DNA of 64,000 nucleotides from Ruegeria sp. Alg231-54 (GCF_900143525.1 NZ_FREZ01000010.1:62001-126000), one strand, 5' to 3'. Numbered from the stretch's first letter, positions 17,280 to 26,315 are shown. Program-made: numbers and translations. Notes: generated by a model from the sequence alone, not told the origin.

Positions 17280-18971
17280 ATGGCCCATGACGGACAGGAT
17301 ATGACCCAGATGACGACACCTGCGATTTTGCCCGATCTTCTGACGCTGACCCGTGCGGCCGCACCCGCCGTTGAAACAGTGTTCGAGCGTGCGCGTGAGT
17401 CGGTACGCAGTATGGTTTCCGCTGATGGCCGCGTATCCGGTGCCCTGATCGAAGCCAATCAAACTGCCGCCCATGGCTTGTCATGGCTTGCCACATATTC
17501 TCAGTCCCTGAAACAGATGCAACGCTGGGCCGAGGCGCTGGAGGCCGAAGGCAAGTTCGGTGAAATCGAACAGTTGCTGCACCAAATCGCCTTTGGCGAA
17601 TACCTGCACCAGGTTGCGGGCGGCATTCCGATGAACCAGGGCGAAGTCGTGCGCCTGCAGGACATGGGTCTTGGCTGGGACGCGCTTTCCGGTTTTCAGA
17701 TCCCCGAAATTCAAACGTTGATGGCGCAGGCCAATTCTCAGGCCGCCCGCAGCCGTCTGGTCAAGCTGATGGAAGATCAGGCAGGTGCCACCATGTTCGG
17801 TGCCTCGGGTCTGGACGAAGAGCTTGAGATGATCCGTGACCAGTTCCGCCGCTATGCGGTCGAAAAGGTCGAGCCCCACGCTCATGACTGGCACCTCAAA
17901 GACGAACTGATCCCGATGGAAGTCATCGAGGAACTGGCGGAAATGGGTGTCTTTGGCCTGACCATCCCCGAAGAATTCGGCGGCTTCGGTCTGTCCAAAG
18001 CCTCGATGTGCGTCGTGTCCGAGGAATTGTCGCGCGGGTACATCGGCGTTGGCTCATTGGGTACACGATCCGAGATCGCGGCTGAGCTGATCATCGCAGG
18101 CGGCACCGAAGAACAAAAAGCCAACTGGCTGCCAAAACTGGCCAGTGCTGAAATTCTGCCGACCGCAGTTTTCACCGAACCAAACACCGGCTCGGACTTG
18201 GGCAGCCTGCATGCACGTGCGGTCAAGAACGCGGACGGTGACTATGAGATCACCGGCAACAAAACCTGGATCACTCACGCGGCACGGACCCATGTGATGA
18301 CGCTGCTGGCGCGGACCAACCCGGACACCACCGATCACCGCGGCCTGTCCATGTTCCTCGCGGAAAAGACGCCGGGCACGGATGAGAACCCCTTCCCCAC
18401 GCCCGGCATGACCGGCGGTGAGATCGAAGTTCTGGGTTATCGCGGGATGAAGGAATACGAGTTGGGCTTTGACGGATTCAAGGTCAAAGGCGAGAACCTT
18501 TTGGGCGGTGAAGAAGGCAAAGGCTTTAAACAGCTGATGGAAACCTTCGAAAGCGCGCGCATTCAAACCGCTGCCCGCGCCATTGGTGTGGCCCAAAGCG
18601 CGCTGGATATCGCGATGCAATACGCGCAGGACCGCAAACAGTTCGGCAAGTCGCTGATCAACTTCCCCCGCGTGTCCGGCAAACTGGCTATGATGGCGGT
18701 CGAAGTCATGATCGCCCGTCAGCTGACATATTTCTCAGCCTGGGAAAAAGATCACGGTCACCGCTGCGACCTTGAGGCCGGCATGGCCAAGCTGCTTGGC
18801 GCTCGTGTGGCCTGGGCTGCGGCGGATAACGGTCTGCAAATCCATGGCGGCAACGGTTTTGCGCTGGAATACAAGATCAGCCGCGTTCTGTGTGACGCGC
18901 GCATTCTAAATATTTTTGAAGGGGCTGCCGAAATTCAGGCACAGGTTATTGCACGGCGTTTGCTGGGCTAA
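17280..18971 (+). CDS. mcd: Acyl-CoA dehydrogenase, probably (2S)-methylsuccinyl-CoA dehydrogenase
   Basis: A 563-aa FAD enzyme. It has an unusual N-terminal extension of about 170 residues (AILPDLLTLTRAAAPAVETVFERA..., EANQTAAHGLSWLATY) before a standard acyl-CoA dehydrogenase core: FTEPNTGSDLGSLHARA, GNKTWITHAARTHVMTLLART, RKQFGKSLINFPRVSGKLA, and a catalytic Glu in NIFEGAAEIQAQ. Extension and core match methylsuccinyl-CoA dehydrogenase, which makes mesaconyl-CoA in the ethylmalonyl-CoA pathway for acetyl-CoA assimilation. ATG 17280 is chosen; in-frame starts upstream cross the palindrome. Electrons would go to ETF (4119-5806). Confidence 0.85.
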   Translation: MAHDGQDMTQMTTPAILPDLLTLTRAAAPAVETVFERARESVRSMVSADGRVSGALIEANQTAAHGLSWLATYSQSLKQMQRWAEALEAEGKFGEIEQLLHQIAFGEYLHQVAGGIPMNQGEVVRLQDMGLGWDALSGFQIPEIQTLMAQANSQAARSRLVKLMEDQAGATMFGASGLDEELEMIRDQFRRYAVEKVEPHAHDWHLKDELIPMEVIEELAEMGVFGLTIPEEFGGFGLSKASMCVVSEELSRGYIGVGSLGTRSEIAAELIIAGGTEEQKANWLPKLASAEILPTAVFTEPNTGSDLGSLHARAVKNADGDYEITGNKTWITHAARTHVMTLLARTNPDTTDHRGLSMFLAEKTPGTDENPFPTPGMTGGEIEVLGYRGMKEYELGFDGFKVKGENLLGGEEGKGFKQLMETFESARIQTAARAIGVAQSALDIAMQYAQDRKQFGKSLINFPRVSGKLAMMAVEVMIARQLTYFSAWEKDHGHRCDLEAGMAKLLGARVAWAAADNGLQIHGGNGFALEYKISRVLCDARILNIFEGAAEIQAQVIARRLLG

Positions 18972-19001
18972 CCGGAATTAGGCATCCCGTTTCCCCAACT
19001 A

Positions 19002-19033
19002 GACCCGGTCTTGTGCCGGGTCATTTTCTTTTC
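19002..19033 (+). terminator. Intrinsic terminator after mcd
   Basis: GACCCGG (19002-19008) pairs with CCGGGTC (19016-19022) over the loop TCTTGTG and is followed by the T-rich run ATTTTCTTTTC. Confidence 0.85.
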
Positions 19034-19187
19034 TCAACGCCCTGGCTTCAAAATCATGGCGTTCGATCTGTGACCAGAAAGATACCCTTTCTGTGTCAGG
19101 CACAAAAAACTTCCCCCTTTGCTTTTGGCGGAAACCCCTTTAGGGCACGCTGCGACCCAGACCGGGCCGAAGGATGGTGACGATAGA

Positions 19188-19742
19188 ATGACCCGACTAT
19201 TTTTTGCGTTTTGGGCGACGATCGCAGCCCTGATACTGGGCGGTTGCGCCGCAACCCACCCTGTGGCGGGCCAGAGCGAGACAGACGAACTTGCGCTGGC
19301 GATCGAAGACCTTGGGCCGCAAGTCGATCCGGCCGAAGCGCAAAGGGCCGCCAGCATCGCTTACTCCTACTCACAGCAACTGAAGCGGGATTGGAACGTC
19401 ACCGACCCGGCGATCATCCATAACACCAAGGTCATCAACGGATTTCGGGAAAAGGGGTTGTGCAACGACTGGGCGCAGGCCATGACCCGCCGCCTGCAGC
19501 AGGAAAACTTCCGAACTTTGGACGTGCACTGGGCTACGTCGCCCCCAACCGCCTTTCGGATCATCCACCATTCTGCCGCTATCAGCGCCAAAGGAGACAC
19601 AATGAAAGATGGCATCATCCTTGATCCATGGCGCAACAGCGGTGCACTGTTTTGGGATCAGGTAACCGACGACACCAGATACAATTGGCGGCCGCGCCTG
19701 GACGTTCGCGAGGAACTGATCAGTGGTGAGATCCCCTACTAA
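19188..19742 (+). CDS. Putative lipoprotein of unknown function
   Basis: A 184-aa protein with a lipoprotein signal peptide (MTRLFFAFWATIAALILGGC, lipobox LGGC). The mature part contains YSYSQQLKRDWNVTDPAIIHN, FREKGLCNDWAQAMTRRL, and a later HWATSPPTAFRIIHHSAAI...DGIILDPWRNSGALFW. The order Cys (CNDW), His (HSA) and Asp (LDPW) recalls papain-like transglutaminase or NlpC folds, which is only a suggestion. ATG 19188 is chosen because the signal peptide begins there. It is a single gene, 45 bases before the META-domain gene. Confidence 0.65.
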   Translation: MTRLFFAFWATIAALILGGCAATHPVAGQSETDELALAIEDLGPQVDPAEAQRAASIAYSYSQQLKRDWNVTDPAIIHNTKVINGFREKGLCNDWAQAMTRRLQQENFRTLDVHWATSPPTAFRIIHHSAAISAKGDTMKDGIILDPWRNSGALFWDQVTDDTRYNWRPRLDVREELISGEIPY

Positions 19743-19790
19743 TCTGGCTCTCCGGTTCCCTCAGTGCCAATAAGACAGTAAGATACCCGT

Positions 19791-20183
19791 ATGATACGCC
19801 TGATCCTGACACTGCCCTTGATTGGCCTGTTTCAATGCGACAGGGACGAATCTGTTGCCGCCTACGGCGCCGCGGACCAGACTTGGGTGCTGCAGGAAAT
19901 CGACGGACAGCCTTTCGAGGCCAGCGCCATGTTGCGGTTCCCCGAAGAGGGCAAGATCGCGGGTAACGCCCCTTGCAACAGCTATAGCGGCACCCTGAAC
20001 GCGCCCTACCCCTGGTTCGAGATTATGGACCTGACCGCAACACGTGCGGCCTGTGCCGGGCTTGAGGCCGAAGGCTTCTATTTCGCTGCGCTGATTGCGA
20101 TGACGCAGTCCGAAGTATCAGGCGACTTGCTGATACTGCGCAATGATGACGGGCACGAAATGGTGTTCAAAGCCGCCGAGTGA
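19791..20183 (+). CDS. META domain-containing protein
   Basis: A 130-aa envelope protein with a short N-terminal hydrophobic signal ([16 protein letters not shown], possible lipobox). A single META domain follows: [36 protein letters not shown] and the [20 protein letters not shown] helix. HslJ and related META proteins are heat-inducible or stress-linked outer-membrane lipoproteins; the exact role is unknown. The last 17 bases overlap the end of the convergent recO. Confidence 0.8.
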   Translation: MIRLILTLPLIGLFQCDRDESVAAYGAADQTWVLQEIDGQPFEASAMLRFPEEGKIAGNAPCNSYSGTLNAPYPWFEIMDLTATRAACAGLEAEGFYFAALIAMTQSEVSGDLLILRNDDGHEMVFKAAE

Positions 20184-20892
20184 ACTGATCCACAAATCTT
20201 GCCCGCGCGTCCGGCAAGGGGTTATGCCCCAGGGACGGGGCAAGATGGTGTTCCAGAAAGTAACCGGTGGTTTTAAACCCTGCGGCAATCTCAGCGTCCG
20301 GTGCTTGCCCCTCACCGCGCAAACAGGGTGGCAGGGGCAACAGCCTATCCGCCCATTCGCCAGCAACATCGGCGCTAACGGCTCGACCAGTCTTGGGGGA
20401 GACATAGACCAACCCATCCGCCGCCCCGGTCACAGCACAGGCCGACAGGTCCAGGCCAAAACCCAATTCTTCAAGCAACGCCAATTCCCAGCGCAGGTAA
20501 GCCAGCGGCCAGATTTGGTCCTGCCCCAGCAGATCCAACAACTGTTCGGTCTGTTTGTAGATCGCTGGATGCGGTTCGCGCTCTGGCAGGCAAAAGGACA
20601 ACAGCGCAACGGACGCGTTCAATCCTGCCAACGCCATCCGACCCGAAAATGCCGCTGCTGCACGTGAACGCAAAGGTTCAACCTGAAATGTGCCAAGGTG
20701 TTCTTCCAACCGCGCGCGCCATAAAACATCTATTTGCGCGCCGGGCTGCAGGATGGGGGCAATTTTGCGGCTGGTGCCACCGCGTACGACGCCTGCATGA
20801 CGACCGTGGCCTTCGGTGAAGACCTCGATAATCGCCGCCGTTTCGCCATGCCGACGAGACGTCAGAAGGATGCCGTGATCGCGCCAGTCCAA
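20167..20892 (-). CDS. recO: DNA repair protein RecO
   Basis: A 241-aa recombination mediator that helps load RecA with RecR. The N-terminal OB fold starts [20 protein letters not shown] and continues with [25 protein letters not shown]. The C-terminal helical domain has [25 protein letters not shown] and the PKTGRAVS region. The start is TTG at 20892, with AGGAG six bases upstream and no in-frame ATG or GTG nearby. In many alphaproteobacteria recO follows era; here about 2.3 kb with four other genes separates them. Confidence 0.94.
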   Translation of the reverse strand: MDWRDHGILLTSRRHGETAAIIEVFTEGHGRHAGVVRGGTSRKIAPILQPGAQIDVLWRARLEEHLGTFQVEPLRSRAAAAFSGRMALAGLNASVALLSFCLPEREPHPAIYKQTEQLLDLLGQDQIWPLAYLRWELALLEELGFGLDLSACAVTGAADGLVYVSPKTGRAVSADVAGEWADRLLPLPPCLRGEGQAPDAEIAAGFKTTGYFLEHHLAPSLGHNPLPDARARFVDQFTRRL

Positions 20893-20988
20893 ATCAGGCT
20901 CCTTTCGTCTCAGGCTCGCCCCCGGTTTGCAACAGATCGCAAGGCGGAAACATCCGCAAGTGGGCAGGCATCCAACTGGTCTTTTGGA

Positions 20989-21888
20989 TTAGAACCGGGC
21001 CCTGAAGGCCACCCCGACCAACGGCGCGGATTCATAGTTTTGGCGGCTGAGTTCCGTGCCGTTCGCATCATCCAGTGTAAGACGCCCATCCAATTCAGCG
21101 CCTGCGAAAACGTTCAGCGAAATGCCGGGATTGGGATTGTAGCCAAAGGAAACCACCACTGGAATACTTTTGTCTTCGCCTATTCCGTTTGGGGCCAGCC
21201 CTTCCTCGTCAAGCCGAAACCGAATGCGCTCAGAGCGAGCAGACAGGCCGAGGGTCATTGTGTCATTCAGCGCATAGCTGAGTGTCAACCCCGGCCCCTG
21301 CGTTGCGCCAATCCCCGAGCCGGTATTCAGGTTCCAACGGTCATTGATATCCCAATCCACCAGAAGCGCCGGAAAAAAATCGATATCACCGTCTTCGAAC
21401 TGCGAAAACGCTCCAAACGCAGGGCCGATGGTCAGGCTCTCGCTTAACTTCCAGGCAATACCAGCAAAGACACCATAAGTTCTGCCGTCCGCCGCATCAG
21501 CGCCGCTCTGGTAGTCCCAGCGGACCTGCGGCGACACGAAAACACTTGCAGTATTGCCGGCTCGAAATCGAAGTGGAACAGAGATTCTGATGTCGCGGAT
21601 GTCCTCCCACGGTTGGTTATCTACCTGACTAAAGTTGTAATCGAAACTGCCGATGCTTGCTGACAGCCCAACCGAGGTTCCACCATTCAGATTATACAAA
21701 GCGGTGGTTCGCAAAAACGCGCGACTGGCCGAGAACTCCCCGCCTTCACTCAAGTCCGCGTTGCTTTGATAAGCGGCCAACCCATCGATTTGATAGACCC
21801 ACCCCAACCTCTGCTGCGCAAAGGTGGGCGAAGTCACCATGCCCAAGACAAGGATCGTTGAACAGCAGGCCAAAGTGAAGGTTTTCAT
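20989..21888 (-). CDS. Outer-membrane beta-barrel-like protein
   Basis: A 299-aa exported protein with signal peptide MKTFTLACCSTILVLGMV...TFAQQ. The mature part is made of alternating amphipathic strands (for example TALYNLNGGTSVGLSASIGSFDYNF, VSFGYNPNPGISLNVFAGAEL) with Asp/Gly-rich turns, and it ends in VGVAFRARF, a C-terminal Phe as expected for BAM-assembled barrels. I do not recognise a named family. About 278 bases upstream separate it from the divergent gene at 22167. Confidence 0.65.
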   Translation of the reverse strand: MKTFTLACCSTILVLGMVTSPTFAQQRLGWVYQIDGLAAYQSNADLSEGGEFSASRAFLRTTALYNLNGGTSVGLSASIGSFDYNFSQVDNQPWEDIRDIRISVPLRFRAGNTASVFVSPQVRWDYQSGADAADGRTYGVFAGIAWKLSESLTIGPAFGAFSQFEDGDIDFFPALLVDWDINDRWNLNTGSGIGATQGPGLTLSYALNDTMTLGLSARSERIRFRLDEEGLAPNGIGEDKSIPVVVSFGYNPNPGISLNVFAGAELDGRLTLDDANGTELSRQNYESAPLVGVAFRARF

Positions 21889-22109
21889 CTTTTTTCAACT
21901 CGATAGGGGCAAGGACACATTCTCAGATAGCATTCTGTCGGACACGATCAAATGATTGAAGGGAACTGTATTGTAGAGTGTGACAGCGAAGTCGAAGACA
22001 GACCCTGCGCACTGGTTTTTGCTCACCACCGAAACGATGGCCGCCAGAAAAGACCTGAAATTGCGCTGCAACTCCCATCTATGGTCAATAAGTTATCAAA
22101 CTTGTTTCC

Positions 22110-22154
22110 TTGACAAAGCGGGGTTGCCACTCATTATTTAACAACATAGTTAAA
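22110..22154 (+). promoter_or_regulatory. Promoter with overlapping inverted repeat
   Basis: TTGACA (22110-22115) and TTATTT (22134-22139) are spaced by 18 bases. The inverted repeat TTTAAC-6-GTTAAA (22137-22154) overlaps the -10 box and probable start site. A strong AGGAGG lies just before ATG 22167. The repeat is in a good position for a repressor operator, but the regulator is unknown. Confidence 0.5.
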
Positions 22155-22166
22155 CAGGAGGTCACG

Positions 22167-22472
22167 ATGCGAGGCATAACCATTACATATTCCTTCGATG
22201 GCAACGAAGCTGATTGGGAGGCCACCATCCGCACATTTATCGAGGCAATCAACGCCGACCCCGAGGCGGCCGGAAAATTCACCTATCAGGTTGCGGTCGC
22301 TGATGACGGAAAGTCCCGGGTTCACTGGGGCCGCTGGGACAGCGCCGAGACATTGGCTCATGTGCAGTCGCAACCCTATTTTCAGGCCTTCGCACCCAAA
22401 GTAAAGCAATTCGCCGGCAAGACATTGACCACCACCGGGCACGATATCACGCTTAAAAGTAGCGGCTGGTGA
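22167..22472 (+). CDS. Small dimeric alpha/beta-barrel-like protein
   Basis: A 101-aa protein with a ferredoxin-like layout typical of small antibiotic-biosynthesis-monooxygenase (ABM)-like domains: strand ITITYSF, a helix DWEATIRTFIEAI, strands FTYQVAVADDGKSRVHWGRWDS, and helix TLAHVQSQPYFQAFAPKVKQFA. The family assignment is based on this shape and WGRWDSAETLAHVQSQPYF. The start at ATG 22167 is fixed by the AGGAGG site. It is a single gene under its own promoter, convergent with the SemiSWEET-like gene. Confidence 0.6.
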   Translation: MRGITITYSFDGNEADWEATIRTFIEAINADPEAAGKFTYQVAVADDGKSRVHWGRWDSAETLAHVQSQPYFQAFAPKVKQFAGKTLTTTGHDITLKSSGW

Positions 22473-22500
22473 CGTCTTGGCACCGTTTCGTGGCGGTTTG

Positions 22501-22731
22501 TCAAAACGTTAAACCGGCGTGGATCAGGATGTTCAGCACCATCGAGATACCGTTGCCCACATAAATAGTCAGCTTGCCGACCACCAGCCCGTAGGCGAAC
22601 CATAAGAATGACAGCAGAGACTGGCCGGTCGCGTGTTGTGAATGCGTGAAGTACAGCTTGATCAACTGCGGCAGCGTGGCAAAAGGGCCGACAATGCCAA
22701 TGAATACCATGAAGCCTTCAAACCGATGCAT
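22501..22731 (-). CDS. SemiSWEET-like small sugar transporter / PQ-loop protein
   Basis: A 76-aa protein with three predicted transmembrane helices (FMVFIGIVGPFATLPQLIKLYF, SLLSFLWFAYGLVVGKLTIYV, VLNILIHAGL). The PFATLPQL element matches the PQ motif of bacterial SemiSWEETs, which act as dimers to move sugars or other small solutes. GNGISMVLNI fits the conserved Asn of the third helix. It is a single gene. Confidence 0.78.
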   Translation of the reverse strand: MHRFEGFMVFIGIVGPFATLPQLIKLYFTHSQHATGQSLLSFLWFAYGLVVGKLTIYVGNGISMVLNILIHAGLTF

Positions 22732-22850
22732 CCAATGACCAAGCTCTGATTTTCAAGCTTTTCAGCGAGTGTTTCAGCAATACATACACCTATTATCTAT
22801 TCAAACGGTGCGGCGATCCTCGCCGACAGAGTGCGGGTAAAATAGACGTT

Positions 22851-22867
22851 TTGGTCCGAGCGACCAA
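22851..22867 (-). terminator. Weak terminator-like hairpin after the DUF1491 gene
   Basis: TTGGTC (22851-22856) pairs with GACCAA (22862-22867) around CGAGC. On the minus strand it lies about 20 bases past the DUF1491 gene and is followed by AACGTCTATTTT. The T-tract is interrupted, so confidence is modest. Confidence 0.4.
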
Positions 22868-22885
22868 GACCCGTTGAACGGCGGG

Positions 22886-23215
22886 CTAGTCCAATCCCTC
22901 ATCACCCAGCAGATGCCGACCCTGCCGGTCCTCGACCTCGATCACCCAAAGATCGGGGTCAAAACTGCGTTGCCGGGAGATGGCATCGTCAACCTCTGCT
23001 TCGGCGCCGGAGGAAAGCTCGACCCATTTGCGTTCACCGCTCATCAGATCAAAACTGCGTTGGAACGCCACCGCTTGCCCATCCAAGGTGTTTAGTTTGA
23101 CCAACACCGCGCCCGCTGTGTCGTCGCCATGTGCCACGACAAAAGCCGGGATTTCCTGAAACCGTAGCCGTGCCAAATAGGCGTGCACCCAGAAATCAGC
23201 CGTCAGGCGGGTCAT
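22886..23215 (-). CDS. DUF1491 family protein
   Basis: A 109-aa protein recognised as DUF1491, a small alphaproteobacterial family of unknown function: TRLTADFWVHAYLARLRFQ at the N-terminus, HGDDTAGAVLVKLN, and DPDLWVIEVEDRQGRHLL at the C-terminus. Its ATG overlaps the era stop codon by four bases (ATGA), so it is translationally coupled to era. No function can be assigned. Confidence 0.85.
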   Translation of the reverse strand: MTRLTADFWVHAYLARLRFQEIPAFVVAHGDDTAGAVLVKLNTLDGQAVAFQRSFDLMSGERKWVELSSGAEAEVDDAISRQRSFDPDLWVIEVEDRQGRHLLGDEGLD

Positions 23216-24120
23216 GCGTTTCCGTCTTTGAAATCCAGACCCATTTCCGAGTAACGCTCGGATTCCTCGAGCCAGTTCGGGCGCACTTTGACCTGCAAGA
23301 ACAGATGTATCTTGCGGTCCAGGAACTCTTCCAACTCGGCCCGCGCGGCTTGGCTGACCGCCTTGATCGTCTCGCCCTTTTTGCCCAGCACGATGCCTTT
23401 GTGACCGTCGCGCATGACATAGATGATCTGGTCGATCTTGGCAGAGCCGTCTTTGCGCTCTTCCCAGTTTTCGGTCTCGACCGTCAGTTGATAGGGCAGT
23501 TCTTGATGCAGACGCAGGGTCAGTTTCTCGCGCGTCATTTCGGCCGCAATCATACGCAAGGGCAGATCGGCGATCTGATCTTCGGGATACAGCCACGGGC
23601 TTTCGGGCAATTCCGCAGCCAGCCATTTGCGCAGATCGTCAACGCCATAGCCCTTTTCCGCGGAAATCATGAAGGTTTCGGAAAACGGGTAGCGTGCGTT
23701 CAAGTCACTTGTCAGGGCCAGCAGCACCTCAGACTGGACCTTGTCGATCTTGTTGATCGCCAGCGCAACCTTTCGGCCCTGCCCGATCTCTTCCAGACCT
23801 TCGAGGATACGCTCGACCCCTTCGGTGATGCCGCGATGCGCCTCGATCATTAGAACGACGACATCTGCATCCGCCGCTCCGCCCCAGGCCGCGGCAACCA
23901 TGGCGCGATCCAAACGACGACGCGGTTTGAACAGGCCGGGTGTGTCTACAAAGACCAGCTGCGCATCGCCTTCCATTGCCACACCGCGAATGCGGGTACG
24001 GGTCGTCTGAACCTTATGCGTCACGATCGAAACCTTGGCCCCGACCATGCGGTTCAGCAGGGTGGATTTGCCTGCGTTGGGCTCTCCGATCAGGGCGATA
24101 AATCCGGCGCGTGTGGTCAT
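23212..24120 (-). CDS. era: GTPase Era
   Basis: An essential GTPase that binds 16S rRNA and assists 30S maturation. It is 302 aa. G1 is GEPNAGKSTLLN, G2 lies near TRTRIRG, G3 is DTPGLF, G4 is NKIDKV, and a C-terminal KH domain includes VMRDGHKGIVLGKKGETIKAVS. It leads the era-DUF1491 pair. In many alphaproteobacteria era follows rnc directly; here two genes on opposite strands come between. Confidence 0.97.
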   Translation of the reverse strand: MTTRAGFIALIGEPNAGKSTLLNRMVGAKVSIVTHKVQTTRTRIRGVAMEGDAQLVFVDTPGLFKPRRRLDRAMVAAAWGGAADADVVVLMIEAHRGITEGVERILEGLEEIGQGRKVALAINKIDKVQSEVLLALTSDLNARYPFSETFMISAEKGYGVDDLRKWLAAELPESPWLYPEDQIADLPLRMIAAEMTREKLTLRLHQELPYQLTVETENWEERKDGSAKIDQIIYVMRDGHKGIVLGKKGETIKAVSQAARAELEEFLDRKIHLFLQVKVRPNWLEESERYSEMGLDFKDGNA

Positions 24121-24277
24121 GTGTCTGGCGTTCCTGGTTGCAAGTGCGCACCCCTATAGCAGAAAGGCCGCGCGGGCCAGAGGGATTTGTCGCATTGCGG
24201 TCATGCAAAATCGGTGGCACGCCTATTCCAAGCCGCGCCAAATCCAGCCAGGCAACCATCGGAAAAAGATGCAAGAC

Positions 24278-25654
24278 ATGAAACGTCGCGAGTTTCTTTT
24301 GGGCAGCGGGGCCGCTGCCGGCGCGCTGGGTCTGGGCGGTTTCGGGTTGGCGCAGGGGACGTCGGAGTTAACCATTCAACCAGCAAGCTTTGCCCTGCGG
24401 GATACGGTGACGACCGGAATGGTCAGCCTGTCCCCTAACGCACCGCCGCCGGTATTGTATGGCAAGCAAGGGGAAGTGATGCGGTTACCCGTGCGCAATA
24501 CGCTGTCGGAATACACCGCAATACACTGGCATGGGATGCGGATCGCGAACAACATGGACGGAGTACCTTACCTGACCCAAATGCCATTGGGTGAAGGTGA
24601 GGTCTTTAACTATGAATTCACTCCGCCCGATGCAGGCACCTACTGGTATCATCCGCATTGCATGACGATGGAGCAGATGGCCCATGGCTTGACGGGCGTC
24701 ATGGTGATTGCAGAACCCGAAGACCCCGGATTTGACAGCGAACAGGTGATCAACCTGCGCGATTTTCGGTTGGATGAAGATGGCGCGTTCCTGCCCGCCT
24801 ACACCCAGCGCGGCGCGGCACGGGCCGGGACCTTTGGCAACGTTCACACCGCCAACTGGGTGCAGGGTCCTGTCTACGATCATGCCGCAGGCAGTCTGGT
24901 GCGACTGCGAGTCGTAAATACGGACACTACGCGCATCTACAAACTGCATCTTGAGGGCGGCGATGCACGGATTATCGCTTGGGATGGCCATCCGCTTGAG
25001 ATTAACATCCCGATGCCCAACACTGATGAGCCACTTCTTGTCGGGCCCGGTCAGCGTGTGGATTTTGCGGTTGCAATGCGCGGCGACGAGGGGCGCAGCG
25101 TTGCCCTGATGGCCAAACTGCCCGGTCAGCCGCATAAACTCATGGCACAGCTGCGCGCAATCGGGCCATCGGCATCGCGGGACCTGCAAGAGTTGCGCCC
25201 CCTACCCGTCAACCCGGTCGCAAAACCCGATCTGACCAATGCCGAGCTGCACGAATTTGTTTTTGGCTGGACCCCCGAAGGTGGTGAACCCAACAACGGG
25301 TTTTGCGGCTCACTGGGGTATAATTTCTGGTCTATCAACCGCAATCCATGGCCCGGTGACGCGGCGCAGGGTGTTGGGCCTTTGGCAACGCTGGAAATAG
25401 GCAAAAGCTATGTCCTGCGGCTGCGAAATGAATCTCCTAACTTGCACCCGATCCACCTGCACGGGTTGGCTTTTGTACCGCTGCGGTCAAACCTGCGCCA
25501 ACTGCCGCCACTGATGACCGACACGATGCTGTTGCTAAAGGACGAAGTGGTCGAGATCGCACTGGTCGCTGACAACCCGGGCGACTGGGCGTTCCACTGT
25601 CATGTCATCGAACACCAAAAGACCGGGCTGACTGGATTTATCCGGGTGGTATGA
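24278..25654 (+). CDS. Tat-exported multicopper oxidase
   Basis: A periplasmic multicopper oxidase of 458 aa. The Tat signal is MKRREFLLGSGAAAGALGLG. The four copper-ligand motifs are in order: HWHG (about residue 88), HPHCM, HPIHLHG, and the C-terminal HCHVIEHQKTG; the last is preceded by DWAFHCH and lacks a Met-rich insert. Substrates could be Cu(I), metal ions or phenols; the sequence does not decide. ATG 24278 or ATG 24269 both fit, with GGAAAAAG upstream. It is divergent from era and followed by a convergent membrane-protein gene. Confidence 0.9.
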   Translation: MKRREFLLGSGAAAGALGLGGFGLAQGTSELTIQPASFALRDTVTTGMVSLSPNAPPPVLYGKQGEVMRLPVRNTLSEYTAIHWHGMRIANNMDGVPYLTQMPLGEGEVFNYEFTPPDAGTYWYHPHCMTMEQMAHGLTGVMVIAEPEDPGFDSEQVINLRDFRLDEDGAFLPAYTQRGAARAGTFGNVHTANWVQGPVYDHAAGSLVRLRVVNTDTTRIYKLHLEGGDARIIAWDGHPLEINIPMPNTDEPLLVGPGQRVDFAVAMRGDEGRSVALMAKLPGQPHKLMAQLRAIGPSASRDLQELRPLPVNPVAKPDLTNAELHEFVFGWTPEGGEPNNGFCGSLGYNFWSINRNPWPGDAAQGVGPLATLEIGKSYVLRLRNESPNLHPIHLHGLAFVPLRSNLRQLPPLMTDTMLLLKDEVVEIALVADNPGDWAFHCHVIEHQKTGLTGFIRVV

Positions 25655-25682
25655 GGGGCGCGTAAGACGCCCCCCAGGCATT

Positions 25683-26159
25683 TCATCCGTTCTGACGTTC
25701 GATCAGGCGCAGAACGGCAACCATGACGATCCCGTAAAAAACATGCCCGATCAACGCGACCCAGGTGATCGCCGAGAAGTTTAGGAAAGTTGGCAATCCG
25801 GACAAAGTGGTGATCCCACCCAGGGCAAAAACCCAAAGGCCAAACCCATAGATGGCCGAGGCCGCGAACATATGAACGGGGCCAAGGACCTTAACCCAGA
25901 TCGGCTTGAAGATCAGAAACCACCCCAGAGGGTACGCAATCAGACCCACTAGGTAGAAATGCACGAAGAAGCCAAGGAAGGCATTGCTGGGCAGGCCGAG
26001 ACTGGCCAGCAAGCTTTGGGCCAGCCCTTCGGGCGACAGATTGGCCCAGCCAATGCCGGGGCTGACAACCTGCCCCCAGAAATCGAAGGCGATCGTGGCG
26101 ATAAAACCGGCGATAAACAGAAAGCCGATATTCACTGTGGTCAGTTTTGCGCTTTGCAT
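25683..26159 (-). CDS. Four-helix integral membrane protein of unknown function
   Basis: A 158-aa protein with about four transmembrane segments: VNIGFLFIAGFIATIAFDFWGQ, FVHFYLVGLIAYPLGWFLIF, VHMFAASAIYGFGLWVFALGGI and WVALIGHVFYGIVMVAVLRL. His in HFYLVG, HMFAAS and GHVFYG are regularly placed within helices, which could suit heme or metal binding, but that is speculation. It ends 28 bases from the convergent multicopper oxidase gene. No named family is recognised. Confidence 0.6.
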   Translation of the reverse strand: MQSAKLTTVNIGFLFIAGFIATIAFDFWGQVVSPGIGWANLSPEGLAQSLLASLGLPSNAFLGFFVHFYLVGLIAYPLGWFLIFKPIWVKVLGPVHMFAASAIYGFGLWVFALGGITTLSGLPTFLNFSAITWVALIGHVFYGIVMVAVLRLIERQNG

Positions 26160-26315
26160 TTGAATGCCTCAAATCATTGTATTCGTTTCGCTTTGACCCA
26201 TTGCTCATAAGTAAGCGCCAAAGTGGATGACCTTCAGATACGACTGCGACCCGAGGTCCGCCATAGGCCTCAAGTTAGATTGAGAATTGTGACATAAACG
26301 GGCTGCGAAGCTTTG

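Noticed and set aside
24035..24277. An 81-codon N-terminal extension of the multicopper oxidase
   Set aside because: It overlaps era on the other strand and would bury the Tat signal MKRREFLLG, which must be at the N-terminus.
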